A DNA stretch of 64,000 nt, from the NCBI RefSeq assembly GCF_010686725.1, contig NZ_JAAGWZ010000002.1:1-64000 (forward strand). The letters run 5' to 3'. Below the pieces are notes generated by a model. That model was not told the DNA's origin, ran no database searches, and was given only the letters and a program-made list of their open reading frames with translations. A program made the translations under genes and the position numbers. The DNA comes from Galbitalea soli (GTDB lineage: Bacteria > Actinomycetota > Actinomycetes > Actinomycetales > Microbacteriaceae). Of the stretch, positions 63,097 to 64,000 are shown piece by piece (position 1 is the stretch's first letter; every line of letters begins with the position of its first letter).

Positions 63097-64000
63097 TCAG
63101 GAGGGCAGAATGAGGTCGAAGCGGCAGCCGCGGCCAAGGTTGCGCACGCTGATCTCGCCGCGATGCGCCTCGATGATCCCACGCACGATGGTGAGCCCCA
63201 GCCCCGCGCCGCCGGTCCGCATCCCGGCGAGCGGAGCCCGCGCCGCCGTTCCGCGCCAGCCCGCGTCGAAGACCCGGGCGAGATCCGCCTCGGGGATGCC
63301 GCCGCCCTCGTCGATGACGGAGATCGTGGGCCGCCCATCCGGTGCACGACCCGCCTGCACGGTGATCGGCGTGCCCGGCGCGGTGTGCTGGACGGCGTTC
63401 ACGAGAAGGTTCGAGATGGCGCGCGCCAGCTCGCGAGGATCGGCCCGCACGGTGAGGTCGGCGCTGTGCTCCGCGACCACGGTGATCCGCCGGTCCGCCG
63501 CGAGTGGTCCCAGCTCGGCGACCGCGTCGCTGACCAGGTCGTAGAGCGCGACCTCGCTGACGGTGAGCGTGAGCAGACCCGCGTCGATCTTCGAGAGCTC
63601 GAAGAGGTCGTCGACGAGTCCTGACAGGTGATCGACCCGCACGCGCATCTCGCGCAGGTACCTGCCCTGGTCATCCACCATGCCGTCTTCGAGCGCCTCT
63701 GCCATCGCCCGGATCCCCGCGAGCGGCGTTCTGAGGTCATGCGAGATCCCCGCGATGAGGTCTCGTCGCGCCGTCTCCAGGCGCTGTTCGCGCAGCCGCG
63801 ACTCGTCCAGAGTCCGGCTCGTCTCCGCGAGCTCGGTCGCGAGCCGGCGGAGCTCGATCCCCGCGCCGACGTCGCCGGGCGAGACGAGTCTGCCCTCGCC
63901 GATGCCGCGCGCCGCAGCCGTCAGCGAGCGGAGGTTGCGCGTCACGATCGCACCCATGCTGATGCTGAACAGGAGCGCGATCGTCGCCGCGACCGCCGCG
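63097..64000 (-). CDS. Sensor histidine kinase, N terminus beyond window
   Basis: Partial gene running off the right edge; at least 300 C-terminal residues are seen. The visible part starts in a transmembrane segment (AATIALLFSISMGAIV), then a HAMP-like linker, the phosphoacceptor H-box ISHDLRTPLAG, and an ATPase domain with N-box NLLVNAVQH, G1 DEGGGIPEADLARVF and G2 GGAGLGLTIV. The sensor region and any response regulator lie outside the window. Confidence 0.88.
   Translation of the reverse strand, partial: AAVAATIALLFSISMGAIVTRNLRSLTAAARGIGEGRLVSPGDVGAGIELRRLATELAETSRTLDESRLREQRLETARRDLIAGISHDLRTPLAGIRAMAEALEDGMVDDQGRYLREMRVRVDHLSGLVDDLFELSKIDAGLLTLTVSEVALYDLVSDAVAELGPLAADRRITVVAEHSADLTVRADPRELARAISNLLVNAVQHTAPGTPITVQAGRAPDGRPTISVIDEGGGIPEADLARVFDAGWRGTAARAPLAGMRTGGAGLGLTIVRGIIEAHRGEISVRNLGRGCRFDLILPS

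Overview
The window is high-GC, densely packed DNA with GTG/TTG starts, many 4-base gene overlaps, several apparently leaderless starts, LacI/IclR/TetR local regulators, a BioQ-type operator and a CsoR/CopZ/CopA operon. This points to an actinobacterium; Microbacteriaceae is my best guess, but it is an inference from gene content only. No rRNA, tRNA, CRISPR array or intact transposase was seen.

Layout. 1-1493: sparse left edge with a pair of 17-bp direct repeats, a strong hairpin, a DUF3806-like gene and decayed sequence. 1494-2880: divergent SDR/TetR pair with nested operator palindromes. 2936-8713: a translationally coupled group made of a divergent S-adenosylhomocysteine hydrolase paralogue, a COG0402 amidohydrolase, a DUF985 cupin and a polar-amino-acid-type ABC importer. 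8786-13050: squalene-cyclase-fold protein, SDR, double VOC protein and cardiolipin synthase. 13070-19914: malEFG-type importer divergent from a GH13 alpha-glucosidase and a LacI regulator, with two LacI-type operators between. 19940-20983: zinc alcohol dehydrogenase. 21278-33165: sugar-acid catabolic island (gluconokinase, SMP-30 lactonase, two IclR regulators, ribose-type ABC importer, GarR-like and D-2-hydroxyacid dehydrogenases, IdnO/IdnD-like enzymes, FAH-family hydrolase). 33253-39702: alpha-galactosidase, its ABC importer and LacI regulator behind a perfect 14-bp palindrome. 39989-45435: BioQ-like TetR divergent from a six-gene biotin-uptake operon (bioY, ANL ligase, altered thiolase, bioM, bioN, CHY zinc finger). 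45501-46471: DUF6328 membrane protein, a gene remnant and 23-bp tandem repeats. 46472-54321: histidine utilisation (hutH-hutU-M20 amidohydrolase-hutF-hutI on the minus strand, divergent IclR). 54341-58763: GH78 enzyme with a LacI-type operator, MFS permease, SRPBCC and GNAT proteins. 58846-61677: copper response operon. 61734-64000: secreted protein, orphan ECF sigma factor and a histidine kinase cut by the window end.

How the parts work together. Most of the window is scavenging: each importer sits beside its catabolic enzymes and a local repressor. The two places that look most like undescribed biology are the SAHH-paralogue/deaminase/cupin/importer group, which looks like a deaminative nucleoside or thioether salvage route, and the biotin-uptake operon that carries a compact acyl-CoA-ligase-like protein and a thiolase lacking two catalytic residues. 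Both functional proposals are inferences.
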